A stretch of DNA of 64,000 nt. It comes from Bradyrhizobium embrapense. Lineage in GTDB: Bacteria > Pseudomonadota > Alphaproteobacteria > Rhizobiales > Xanthobacteraceae. Positions within the stretch are counted from its first letter, which is position 1. Each line of letters begins with the position of its first letter. Location of the stretch: NCBI RefSeq assembly GCF_001189235.2, contig NZ_LFIP02000012.1, positions 1-64,000 of the forward strand. The letters run 5' to 3'. Made by a program: the position numbers and the translations under genes. This document shows, in pieces, positions 34,258-42,001 of the stretch. A model generated the notes under the pieces. The model was not told where the DNA came from. It did not search any database and was given only the letters and a program-made list of their open reading frames with translations.

Positions 34258-35169
34258 ATGTTCGTCCCACGCCGCAGCCTGCCGCCGCTCAATGCGGTTC
34301 GCGCCTTCGAGGCCGCCGCGCGGCTCGGCAGCTTCAAGGAGGCGGCCGCCGAGCTCAGCGTCACCCATGGCGCGGTCAGCCAGCAGATCCGGCTGCTCGA
34401 GGAGTGGCTCGGCGCGCCGGCGCTGTTCCGGCGATCGGTGCGGCGCGTGGTGCTGACACCGGCGGGTGCGGCGTTGTTGGCGGAGTTCGCTCCGGCACTC
34501 GACCGGATCTCCGCCGCCGTGCAGCAGCATCGCGAGCGGCGCGGCGATGCAGTGGTGGCGGTGCTGCGCGTCAATGCGCTCGCGACCTTCAGCCTGCGCT
34601 GGCTGTTGCCGCGGATGAGCCGGTTTCGCGCCGAGCATCCTGATATCGAGGTGCGCTTGAGCACGTCGAACGATCCGGTGGACGCGCTGCCTGACACATT
34701 CGACGTCGTGATCCGGGGCGGTCCGGATACATTTCATGGCTTCTCGTCGCGCTTCCTGGTGTCGGAGCGGAGATTGCCGGTGTGCAGTCCCTCGCTATCG
34801 GCGCAATTGCCGCTGCATGAGATCGCGGATCTCTCCAGGCATACGCTGCTGCATGTCACGTCGATGCCGCGGCTGTGGCGCGACTGGTTGACCGAGGCCG
34901 GGCACTCCGCGCTGGAGCCGGCAGCTTCGCTGACGTTCGATCATTTCTATCTAACGATCCAGGCCGCGCTCGATGGCCTCGGCGTTGCGATGGGTCCAAC
35001 CGCGCTGATTGCGGACGACCTCGCGGCCGGGCGGCTGGTGACGCCGTTTCCGGCCGTTAGCCTGCCGGCGCGAAGCTACTTCGCGTATTTTCCGGCGGGC
35101 CGCAGCAACGATCCGCATAGCGCGGTGTTCTGCGACTGGCTCGAGCAGCAGGGCCGCATGACTGGCTGA
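34258..35169 (+). CDS. LysR-family regulator (GcvA-like)
   Basis: A 303-residue transcription regulator. An N-terminal winged helix-turn-helix (FEAAARLGSFKEAAAELSVT...AVSQQIRLLEEWLG, residues 14-50) is followed by a periplasmic-binding-like ligand domain. The beginning PRRSLPPLNAVRAFEAAARL is characteristic of the GcvA-like subgroup, which also includes beta-lactamase regulators. Its likely target is the divergent MFS gene; the inducer is unknown. It is the only plus-strand gene between 30.4 and 37.7 kb and breaks the rimM-trmD order. Confidence 0.88.
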   Translation: MFVPRRSLPPLNAVRAFEAAARLGSFKEAAAELSVTHGAVSQQIRLLEEWLGAPALFRRSVRRVVLTPAGAALLAEFAPALDRISAAVQQHRERRGDAVVAVLRVNALATFSLRWLLPRMSRFRAEHPDIEVRLSTSNDPVDALPDTFDVVIRGGPDTFHGFSSRFLVSERRLPVCSPSLSAQLPLHEIADLSRHTLLHVTSMPRLWRDWLTEAGHSALEPAASLTFDHFYLTIQAALDGLGVAMGPTALIADDLAAGRLVTPFPAVSLPARSYFAYFPAGRSNDPHSAVFCDWLEQQGRMTG

Positions 35170-35183
35170 CGAAAAATGTTTGA

Positions 35184-35705
35184 TCAGGCTGCCGACGGAT
35201 CGTCGCCGTCGATTTCCTGCGGCAGGTCGATCACGACGCGGCCGGCGTCGAGATCGACGGTCGGCACCACGGCGTTGGTGAAGGGCAGCAACATCGTCGC
35301 GCCTTGCTTTGGTGCGATCTCGATGATGTCGCCGGCGCCGAAATTGTGGATCGCGATCACCTTGCCGAGCGGCTGCTCTGTGGTGGTCACCGCGGCGAGC
35401 CCGATCAGGTCGGTGTGGTAGTATTCGCCGTCGTCGGTTTCCGGCAGCCGGTCGCGCGGAACATAGAGCTCGAGGCCGTTGAGCCGTTCGGCATCATCGC
35501 GGCTGGCGACGCCCTTCAGCGTCACCACCAGATGGTCCTTGGCCTCGCGCGCATGCGTGACCTCGAACTGGCGCGTGCCGTCCTTGGTCATCAGCGGGCC
35601 GTAATCCTTCACGGCCAGCGGATCTTCGGTGAAGGTCCACAGCCGGACGGCGCCGCGCACACCATGCGCAGCGCCGATACGGGCGACACAGACCGGTGCA
35701 GTCAC
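35184..35705 (-). CDS. rimM: Ribosome maturation factor RimM
   Basis: A 173-residue 30S assembly factor that helps mature the 16S rRNA 3' domain and binds S19. The N-terminal RimM domain has VARIGAAHGVRGAVRLWTFT, and a PRC-barrel domain follows (YYHTDLIGLAAV). It begins 17 bp after the rpsP stop, as in the usual operon. Downstream (to the left) the expected trmD is 3.5 kb away, behind the LysR/MFS/MDR genes. Confidence 0.95.
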   Translation of the reverse strand: MTAPVCVARIGAAHGVRGAVRLWTFTEDPLAVKDYGPLMTKDGTRQFEVTHAREAKDHLVVTLKGVASRDDAERLNGLELYVPRDRLPETDDGEYYHTDLIGLAAVTTTEQPLGKVIAIHNFGAGDIIEIAPKQGATMLLPFTNAVVPTVDLDAGRVVIDLPQEIDGDDPSAA

Positions 35706-35722
35706 CGTGGTCGCCGTTCCGC

Positions 35723-36055
35723 TTAGGCCTTGGCGGCGGCTTCGGCCTGCGCCTTGCGCTCCTTGCGCGGCACGGCCTTTTCCGGGTTGTTGCGCGCGGC
35801 GCGCTTGACGACGCCGGCGGCGTCGAGGAAGCGGGTCACGCGATCCGACGGCTGCGCGCCCTTGGCGAGCCAGGCCTTCACCTTGTCCATGTCGAGCTTG
35901 AGGCGGGCCTCGTTGTCCTTCGGCAGCAGCGGGTTGAAGTGGCCGAGACGCTCGATGAAGCGGCCATCACGCGGGAAGCGCGAGTCGGCGACGACGACGT
36001 GATAGACCGGACGCTTCTTGGTGCCTGCGCGAGCGAGGCGGATAACAACGGACAT
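35723..36055 (-). CDS. rpsP: 30S ribosomal protein S16
   Basis: A 110-residue ribosomal protein with the family start MSVVIRLARAGTKKRPVYHV and the core SRFPRDGRFIERLGHFNPL. The Ala/Lys-rich tail of about 30 residues is usual in alphaproteobacteria. It lies between ffh and rimM on the minus strand. Confidence 0.97.
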   Translation of the reverse strand: MSVVIRLARAGTKKRPVYHVVVADSRFPRDGRFIERLGHFNPLLPKDNEARLKLDMDKVKAWLAKGAQPSDRVTRFLDAAGVVKRAARNNPEKAVPRKERKAQAEAAAKA

Positions 36056-36140
36056 TTAGTTCTCCTTCAAAGGTCGATGTGTTCGATTGATTGGCATTCC
36101 GCGTCGCGCCGGCTGCGTGCGAGCCGTCGCGACGAATTCC

Positions 36141-37688
36141 TCATTTCTTCTTGCCCGGGAAGCCGCCGAGCCCCGGCAGCATCGGCTTGCCGGAAAGGCC
36201 GGTCAGGCCCGGCACGTTCGGCAGGCCGCCGCGCAGCCCGGCCGGCAAATCCTTCGGCAGGCTCGGCAGACCGCCGCCGGCGCCGCCCTGCATCTTCTCG
36301 GCGAGCGCCTTCATCTCCTCGGGCGAGGGCGGCTTCATGCCGCCGCCGAAACCCATCGCCTGCGCGATGCCGGCGAGCGGGCCGCGCTTGCCGCTTCCCA
36401 TGGCCTTCATCATGTCGGCCATGTTCCGGTGCATCTTCAGCAGCTTGTTGACGTGCTCGACGCTCTGGCCGGCGCCGGCCGCGATCCGCTTCTTGCGGCT
36501 CGCCTTCAGGAGGTCCGGATTCTTCCGCTCCTGCCGCGTCATCGAATCGATGATCGCGACCTGGCGCTTGATGATCTTGTCGTCGATCCCTGCGGCGGCG
36601 ATCTGGTTCTTCATCTTGGAGATGCCGGGCATCATGCCCATCAGGCCGCCGATGCCGCCCATGTTCGCCATCTGCTGCAGCTGTTCGCGCATGTCGTTGA
36701 GGTCGAACTGACCCTTGCGCATCCGCTCGGCGGTGCGCGCGGCCTTCTCGGCGTCGATATTGGCCGCGGCCTTCTCGACCAGCGAGACGACGTCGCCCAT
36801 GCCGAGGATGCGGCCGGCGATGCGGTTCGGATGGAAGTCTTCCAGCGCATCGGTCTTTTCACCGGTGCCGATCAGCTTGATCGGCTTGCCGGTGACCGCG
36901 CGCATCGACAGCGCGGCGCCGCCGCGGCCATCGCCGTCGACGCGCGTCAGCACGATGCCGGTGAGGCCGACGCGCTCATCGAACGAGCGCGCCAGATTGA
37001 CCGCGTCCTGGCCGGTGAGGCTATCCGCGACCAGCAGCACCTCATGCGGGTTGGCGGCGGCTTTGATCTCGGCCGCCTCCTTCATCATGTCTTCGTCGAG
37101 CGTGGTGCGGCCGGCGGTGTCGAGCAGCACGACGTCGTAGCCGCCGAGCTTGCCGGCCTCCAGCGCGCGCCTCGCGATCTGCGGCGGCATCTGGCCGGCG
37201 ACGATCGGCAGCGTCGGAATATCGAGGTCGCGGCCGAGCACCGCGAGCTGCTCCATGGCCGCCGGGCGGTAGACGTCGAGCGAGGCCATCAGCACCTTGC
37301 GCTTGTCGCGCTGGACCATGCGGCGCGCGAGCTTGGCGGTGGTGGTGGTCTTGCCGGAGCCTTGCAGGCCGACCATCATGATCGGGACCGGCGGCACGGA
37401 ATTGATGTCGATGGTCTGGCCGTCGGAACCGAGCGTGGCGACCAGCTCGTCGTGGACGATCTTCACGACCATCTGGCCCGGGGTCACCGACTTGACGACG
37501 GTGGCGCCGATCGCCTGTTCGCGGACCCGGTCGATGAAGCTGCGGACCACCTCGAGCGCGACGTCGGCTTCGAGCAGCGCGCGGCGCACCTCGCGCATCG
37601 CGGCATCGACGTCCTTTTCGGTGAGCGCGCCGCGCCCCGTCAGACGATCGAGAATGCCACCAAGCCGTTCCGACAGATTGTCGAACAA
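36141..37688 (-). CDS. ffh: Signal recognition particle protein Ffh
   Basis: A 515-residue SRP GTPase that delivers membrane proteins co-translationally to FtsY. The N domain is followed by the G domain with G1 GLQGSGKTTTTAKLA, DTAGR and TRVDGDGRGGAA, then the methionine-rich M domain (QMANMGGIGGLMGMMPGISKM) that binds SRP RNA and signal peptides. The start is TTG 37688 (LFDNLSERLGG), with AAGGA 9 nt upstream; no in-frame ATG fits the family start. Its partner ftsY is at 45.5 kb. Confidence 0.95.
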   Translation of the reverse strand: MFDNLSERLGGILDRLTGRGALTEKDVDAAMREVRRALLEADVALEVVRSFIDRVREQAIGATVVKSVTPGQMVVKIVHDELVATLGSDGQTIDINSVPPVPIMMVGLQGSGKTTTTAKLARRMVQRDKRKVLMASLDVYRPAAMEQLAVLGRDLDIPTLPIVAGQMPPQIARRALEAGKLGGYDVVLLDTAGRTTLDEDMMKEAAEIKAAANPHEVLLVADSLTGQDAVNLARSFDERVGLTGIVLTRVDGDGRGGAALSMRAVTGKPIKLIGTGEKTDALEDFHPNRIAGRILGMGDVVSLVEKAAANIDAEKAARTAERMRKGQFDLNDMREQLQQMANMGGIGGLMGMMPGISKMKNQIAAAGIDDKIIKRQVAIIDSMTRQERKNPDLLKASRKKRIAAGAGQSVEHVNKLLKMHRNMADMMKAMGSGKRGPLAGIAQAMGFGGGMKPPSPEEMKALAEKMQGGAGGGLPSLPKDLPAGLRGGLPNVPGLTGLSGKPMLPGLGGFPGKKK

Positions 37689-38143
37689 TGCCGTTGTCCT
37701 TCGTTGCGCTCGTGAGCGCTCGCTGCATTCACTTGCCGTCATGCCCCGCGAAAGCGGGGGTATCCAGTGCGCCGCGACTCCTCGGTTCAAGCCGAGCTGC
37801 CTCTGGAGTACTGGATCACCCGCTTTCGCGGTTGATGACCAGATAGTTTGCCTTGGCACCGTGCCAAGATGGCGCGCCAAGACGATGGTCCAAACACTTT
37901 CGCGCCCGAGGGCGCATCGCGCTGTCGGGCGTTGGCCTCTGGCCTCCAGGACCAGTCGGCGGGTCGAAAAGAAGGATCTTTCCGAGAAAGTCGCGGCGTT
38001 AAACGCTGCCGCAGCGGCAAAGTCAAGGAAAGTTTCGCGGCAAGTCGGCTCGCCTTGACCTTAAGGTATTGAAGTTGCGTCGATTTACCGCGCCGGTTCC
38101 GAATTCTGCGTCGTCCCCCATATAACCGGAGCCAGCCTCCTGT
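37689..38143. other. 455-bp intergenic region between ffh and the MBL gene
   Basis: It holds the divergent promoters of the ffh operon and the MBL hydrolase, and the repeat at 37738-37837. I see no gene. Around 37973-38035 there is an imperfect direct similarity (GAGAAAGTCGCGG and GGAAAGTTTCGCGG) without an evident meaning. Confidence 0.5.
37738..37837. repeat. Palindromic intergenic repeat with GCGAAAGCGGG core
   Basis: CATGCCCCGCGAAAGCGGGGG...TATCCAGT on the left matches ACTGGATCACCCGCTTTCGCGG on the right as inverted arms around about 45 nt. I recognise this as a widespread Bradyrhizobium-type intergenic repeat. It lies directly upstream of ffh. Confidence 0.8.
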
Positions 38144-39220
38144 TTGGGAACCCGCTTGCCCATCACCCGCCGCCGCGTTCTCGCCAGCCTGACCGGAGCC
38201 GTCGCAGCACTCGGCGTGCCCTCGATCTGGATGTCCCTGATGAAAACCTATGACGGCCCCGTCTCCGATCATTTCGACGGCCTGCACTTCTTCGATCCGG
38301 ATGGCGCGGCGCCGAAATCGCTTCGAGAGGTGCTGCGCTGGCAGCTCGGCGGCGCAAGGCAGCGCGCGGTCTGGCCGGATTGGGCGCCGAGCCCTTATGC
38401 CGATACGCCGCCGCCGCGGGTCGATGGCGACAGAGTGCGGCTCTGCTTTGTCGGCCACGCCAGCTGGCTGATCCAAACCGCAGGTCTCAATCTCCTGGTC
38501 GATCCGGTGTGGTCGATGCGGGCCTCGCCGTTCGGCTTCGCAGGTCCCAAGCGGCACAATGACCCCGGCATAGCATTCGAGAAGCTGCCCAAGGTCGACG
38601 TCGTGCTGGTGTCGCACGGCCATTACGATCATCTCGATGTCGCGACGCTGTCGAAGCTTGAGGCGGCGTTCAGCCCTCGCGTCGTGACGCCGCTCGGCAA
38701 CGACGTCACGATGCGCGCCTCCGATGCCGCGATCAAGGCCGAGGCGTTCGACTGGCACCAGCGCGTCGAACTCGGCGGCGGCGTTGCCGTGACGCTGGTG
38801 CCGACGCGGCACTGGTCGGCGCGCGGCCTGTTCGACCGCAACAAGGCGCTGTGGGCGAGCTTCGTGCTGGAGACGCCGGCGGGCAAGCTCTACATCGTCT
38901 GCGATTCCGGCTATGGCGACGGCCGGCATTTTCGCCGGGTGGCCGAGGCGCACGGCGCGCTCCGGCTCGCGATCCTGCCGATCGGCGCCTACGAACCGCG
39001 CTGGTTCATGCGCGACCAGCACATGAACCCGGAAGATGCGGTGAAGGCGCTGGCCGATTGCGGCGCGGCGCAAGCGCTGGCGCATCACCACGGCACGTTT
39101 CAGTTGACCGACGAAGCGATCGACGCGCCGGCGATCGCGCTGGGTGAAGCGCTCGACGCTGCGGGCGTGCCGCGGGAGAAGTTTGTCGCGCTAAAGCCGG
39201 GGCAGGTGTTTGAGATTTAG
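38144..39220 (+). CDS. MBL-fold hydrolase, NAPE-PLD-like, Tat-exported
   Basis: A 358-residue metallo-beta-lactamase-fold protein. The N-terminal PITRRRVLASLTGAVAALG is a Tat-type signal. The metal site is visible: SHGHYDHLD (HxHxDH), a downstream histidine in PTRHWSARG, an aspartate in VCDSGYGDG and a histidine in ALAHHHGTF. GHASWLIQ and the DPVW segment place it with N-acyl-phosphatidylethanolamine phospholipase D/UlaG-like enzymes; the substrate here is unknown. Start codons are weak: TTG 38144 or TTG 38156. Confidence 0.83.
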   Translation: MGTRLPITRRRVLASLTGAVAALGVPSIWMSLMKTYDGPVSDHFDGLHFFDPDGAAPKSLREVLRWQLGGARQRAVWPDWAPSPYADTPPPRVDGDRVRLCFVGHASWLIQTAGLNLLVDPVWSMRASPFGFAGPKRHNDPGIAFEKLPKVDVVLVSHGHYDHLDVATLSKLEAAFSPRVVTPLGNDVTMRASDAAIKAEAFDWHQRVELGGGVAVTLVPTRHWSARGLFDRNKALWASFVLETPAGKLYIVCDSGYGDGRHFRRVAEAHGALRLAILPIGAYEPRWFMRDQHMNPEDAVKALADCGAAQALAHHHGTFQLTDEAIDAPAIALGEALDAAGVPREKFVALKPGQVFEI

Positions 39221-39228
39221 AAGGAAGG

Positions 39229-39314
39229 GTAGCCTGGATGGAGCGCAGCGAAATCCGGGGAAGTCCATCCGCGGAGAAGCCGACCCGGATTTCGCTGCGC
39301 TCCATCCGGGCTAC
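39229..39314. repeat. GTAGCCCGGAT palindromic repeat, long form
   Basis: GTAGCCTGGAT (39229-39239) pairs with ATCCGGGCTAC (39304-39314), with one G-T mismatch or wobble. Inner arms GCGCAGCGAAATCCGGG and CCCGGATTTCGCTGCGC pair perfectly. It sits exactly between the convergent MBL and SIMPL genes and may end transcription from both sides. Confidence 0.88.
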
Positions 39315-39324
39315 GCCTGTGGCT

Positions 39325-40062
39325 CTACTTCTCCTTGATCGCCCAGGAGACGGTTACGTTGACGGTCAGCGTTTCCTCGCCCTGCGCCACCGGCGTCGGA
39401 GCCGCAAATCCCGCCGTGGCCATCTTGGCGCGGAACATCGGGACCGGCGCCGAGCCGACCTCCGCGATGTTCAAGGGCGCGCCGAGCGTGACGCCGGCGG
39501 CCTTGGCGTAGATCTCGGCCTTGCGGCGGGCGTCGGCGATCGCGCGCTCGCGTGCCTCGTCGAGCAGCTTCGAGGCCTGCGACACCGAGAAATTGAGCCC
39601 GCCGATATCGTTGGCGCCGGCGCCGACCAGCACGTCGATCACGCTGGCGACCTTGCTCACATCGCGCAGCTTGATCGTGACGCGATTGCTCGCGTGATAG
39701 CCGACGATGCTGGGCGGGGCGTTGTTCGACGACGGGGTGCGGTTGGCGAATTGCGGCTGCAGCGACAGCCGCGAGGTCTGATAGTCCTTCTCCGCGATGC
39801 CGGCGCCCTTCAGCGCCGCCAGCACCTTGCCCATCGTCACATTGTTGGCGTCGGTGGCCTCTCGCGCGGTCTTGCCATCGGTGGTGACGCCGGCGTCGAG
39901 CTGCGCCTCGTCGGGCGCGGCCGACACGGTGGCCTCGCCCGTGACCGAAATTGCTGGCGGGAAGTCGGTATCGGCCATGGCGGGTGCGGCGAGCAGGGTG
40001 GTCGCGAGGAAGGCGGCGGCGAACGGGACGCCGGGGAAAAGGCGATGGGTCATCTGGCTCAC
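39325..40062 (-). CDS. Periplasmic SIMPL-domain (DUF541) protein
   Basis: A 245-residue protein with a signal peptide (FAAAFLATTLLAAPAMA, cut near residue 30). The SIMPL domain shows the usual ISVTGEATVSAAPDEA start and the RARAIADARRKAE-type helix (here ERAIADARRKAEIYAKAAG). The family's function is not established; links to stress and lipid or kinase signalling have been proposed. GTG 40062 overlaps the preceding stop (GTGA); ATG 40053 is an alternative. It is co-transcribed with the GyrI-like gene. Confidence 0.85.
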   Translation of the reverse strand: MSQMTHRLFPGVPFAAAFLATTLLAAPAMADTDFPPAISVTGEATVSAAPDEAQLDAGVTTDGKTAREATDANNVTMGKVLAALKGAGIAEKDYQTSRLSLQPQFANRTPSSNNAPPSIVGYHASNRVTIKLRDVSKVASVIDVLVGAGANDIGGLNFSVSQASKLLDEARERAIADARRKAEIYAKAAGVTLGAPLNIAEVGSAPVPMFRAKMATAGFAAPTPVAQGEETLTVNVTVSWAIKEK

Positions 40063-40763
40063 TTCAGGGGTACGTAGACGTTGATCACAAGCTTGTCTTC
40101 GGCGGTCTTCAGCGGATCGGTGATGTATTCCTCGATGAAGGTGTCCTTGGCTTCGAGCTTCTTGTCGTCGAGGTGATTGGTGATCGCCTCATAGGTGTTG
40201 TCCATGTTGTCGTAGGACCCGCGATGGACGAATTTGAGCGCCTTGCCGTCGGGCGAATTGCCCATGCTCATGTTCTTGCCGAGGTTCTTGACGTCCTGGT
40301 CGACCGGGATCTCGGCGATGAAGGTGAACCCGGTGTCGTCGGTCGAGGTGTAGACGATCATCGGATTGCCCGCGGCCTTGACGCCGTCCTTGTCGAGCAG
40401 CGCGGTGAGCTGCTTGAACGCCTCGATCAGCGCGTCGAAGGCCGAATCCCAATTGGCCGTGCCCTTCAGCATCACGACCTTCTTCGGTTCCAGCGTGAAC
40501 GGCTCGCCGAACGGGTCGGCGGTCTGCACCGCAGCGGCCGGGGGCGGTGTCGGGGACTGCGATGCGGCGGGGCTGTCAGCCGGCGACTTGGTCTCGGCCG
40601 GCGGGGGCACCGGGGTTGCCGATGGCGCAGGCGCTGGGGTCGGGCTTGCCGCCGGAGCGGGCGAGGCTGATGGCGACTGGGCGGACGCCGGGCTTGCCAG
40701 GGCGATCGTGGCCAAAGGGAGCAGCGCGACCAGGGCCGCGCGGAGCGTGCTGATACGGTTCAT
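40059..40763 (-). CDS. Secreted GyrI-like domain protein
   Basis: A 234-residue protein with a signal peptide (LRAALVALLPLATIALASPASA), then about 50 residues of Pro/Ala/Ser-rich linker (about 30-80), then a GyrI-like/SOUL-type ligand-binding domain (about 85-234). That domain is usually found in the cytoplasm fused to regulators; here it is predicted to be periplasmic and tethered by a flexible linker. It overlaps the SIMPL gene start by 3-4 bases. Confidence 0.8.
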   Translation of the reverse strand: MNRISTLRAALVALLPLATIALASPASAQSPSASPAPAASPTPAPAPSATPVPPPAETKSPADSPAASQSPTPPPAAAVQTADPFGEPFTLEPKKVVMLKGTANWDSAFDALIEAFKQLTALLDKDGVKAAGNPMIVYTSTDDTGFTFIAEIPVDQDVKNLGKNMSMGNSPDGKALKFVHRGSYDNMDNTYEAITNHLDDKKLEAKDTFIEEYITDPLKTAEDKLVINVYVPLK

Positions 40764-40895
40764 TCGGTATTCTCCATCCCCTTCCTCAAACGGCCGCTCG
40801 ATCTGTCCCGGCGCGCACGGTCCGTGAGGCGCGATATTCCTAACACGCGAGTTCTGCATTCGTCCCATGACAGATGTGTCATAGGGCCATTCAGA

Positions 40896-40970
40896 CTGGT
40901 GCTCCAATTCCGAAGTTCGCAAGCAAGTGCGGCGGAAACTATGCGAACTTCGGAATTAGAGGAGCACCAG
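40896..40970. repeat. Large hairpin 1 upstream of dapF
   Basis: CTGGTGCTCC plus AATTCCGAAGTTCGCA (40896-40921) pairs with TGCGAACTTCGGAATT (40942-40957) and GGAGCACCAG (40961-40970): 26 base pairs with one 3-nt bulge and a 20-nt loop. It lies in the 344-bp gap between the divergent GyrI-like and dapF genes. Confidence 0.92.
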
Positions 40971-40983
40971 CAAACGATTGTTC

Positions 40984-41058
40984 CTAGTGCGGTTTCGAAT
41001 TTGAAGCTCCTACAGAACCCGCGGAGCCACCGGAGGAGCTTCAAATTCGCCGCACTAG
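40984..41058. repeat. Large hairpin 2 upstream of dapF
   Basis: CTAGTGCGG (40984-40992) and GAATTTGAAGCTCC (40997-41010) pair with GGAGCTTCAAATTC (41035-41048) and CCGCACTAG (41050-41058): 23 base pairs with a 4/1 internal loop and a 24-nt apical loop. It begins 13 bp after hairpin 1 and ends 49 bp before dapF. The loop of hairpin 1 holds AGTGCGGCG, similar to the base of this hairpin. Confidence 0.92.
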
Positions 41059-41107
41059 CCAATCGGCCACAACTCGCCATATAACCGGGCAGAATTTAGG
41101 AAAATCG

Positions 41108-41983
41108 ATGAGCGCGCTCGCCAATCACGCATTCGCCAAGATGAACGGCATCGGCAACGAGATCGTCGTCGTGGACCTGCGCGATTCCAAGGCGCAGGTT
41201 TCGGCTGACGAGGCGCGCGCCGTGGCGTCGCCGGCCGGCGGCGTGCCCTATGACCAGCTGATGGTGTTGCAGCCGCCGCGGCTCGACGGCACCGAAGCGT
41301 TCATCTCGATCTACAACAATGACGGCTCGGAGGCCGGGGCCTGCGGCAACGGCATGCGCTGCGTGGTGCGGCGGATCTTCGAGAAGACCGGCCAGACCAC
41401 GGCGACGTTCCAGACCCGCGCCGGCCTGCTCAATTGCTGGCAGGGGCCGGCGCCGGATCTCTACACCGTCGACATGGGCGCGCCGAAGTTCGGCTGGCAG
41501 GACATTCCGCTGGCTGAGGAATTTCGCGACACCCGCTACATCGAGCTGCAGGTCGGGCCGATCGACAATCCGGTGCTGCACTCCCCCTCGGTGGTCTCGA
41601 TGGGCAATCCGCACGCGATCTTCTGGGTCGACGACGTCGATGCCTACGATCTCGAACGTTTCGGACCGCTGCTGGAAAACCATCCGATCTTCCCGGAGCG
41701 CGCCAACATCACTCTCGCCCATATCGTCGATCGCGACCACATCACGATCCGCACCTGGGAGCGCGGCGCCGGCCTCACCAGGGCCTGCGGCTCGGCGGCG
41801 TGCGCGACCGCGGTCGCGGCGGCGCGACTGAAGCGCGCCAACCGGATCGTCGAGATCACGCTGCCCGGCGGCAAGCTCGGCATCGAGTGGCGCGAGCGCG
41901 ACGATCACGTGCTGATGACCGGCACCGCCGATTTCGAATATGAGGGCCGCTTCGATCCGGCGCTGTTCGCCAGCGTCGCCTGA
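41108..41983 (+). CDS. dapF: Diaminopimelate epimerase
   Basis: A 291-residue enzyme that converts LL- to meso-diaminopimelate for lysine and peptidoglycan synthesis. Both catalytic cysteines are present: EAGACGNGMRCV (near residue 78) and RACGSAACATAV (near 224). FAKMNGIGNE at the N-terminus is typical. It is followed after 18 bp by mtaB on the same strand, a pairing seen widely in alphaproteobacteria. Confidence 0.96.
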   Translation: MSALANHAFAKMNGIGNEIVVVDLRDSKAQVSADEARAVASPAGGVPYDQLMVLQPPRLDGTEAFISIYNNDGSEAGACGNGMRCVVRRIFEKTGQTTATFQTRAGLLNCWQGPAPDLYTVDMGAPKFGWQDIPLAEEFRDTRYIELQVGPIDNPVLHSPSVVSMGNPHAIFWVDDVDAYDLERFGPLLENHPIFPERANITLAHIVDRDHITIRTWERGAGLTRACGSAACATAVAAARLKRANRIVEITLPGGKLGIEWRERDDHVLMTGTADFEYEGRFDPALFASVA

Positions 41984-42001
41984 TCGGGTGCGAGATCGAT
42001 C

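Noticed and set aside
36087..37715. Plus-strand open frame antisense to ffh
   Set aside because: Shadow of ffh; rich in Arg, Asp, His and Ala without recognisable features.
40896..41058. CRISPR-like interpretation of the adjacent repeats
   Set aside because: There are only two unlike hairpins, with no direct repeats at regular spacing and no cas genes.
40760..41084. Open frames on both strands across the twin hairpins
   Set aside because: They exist only because the inverted repeats lack stop codons; the translations mirror each other through the palindromes and have no independent support.
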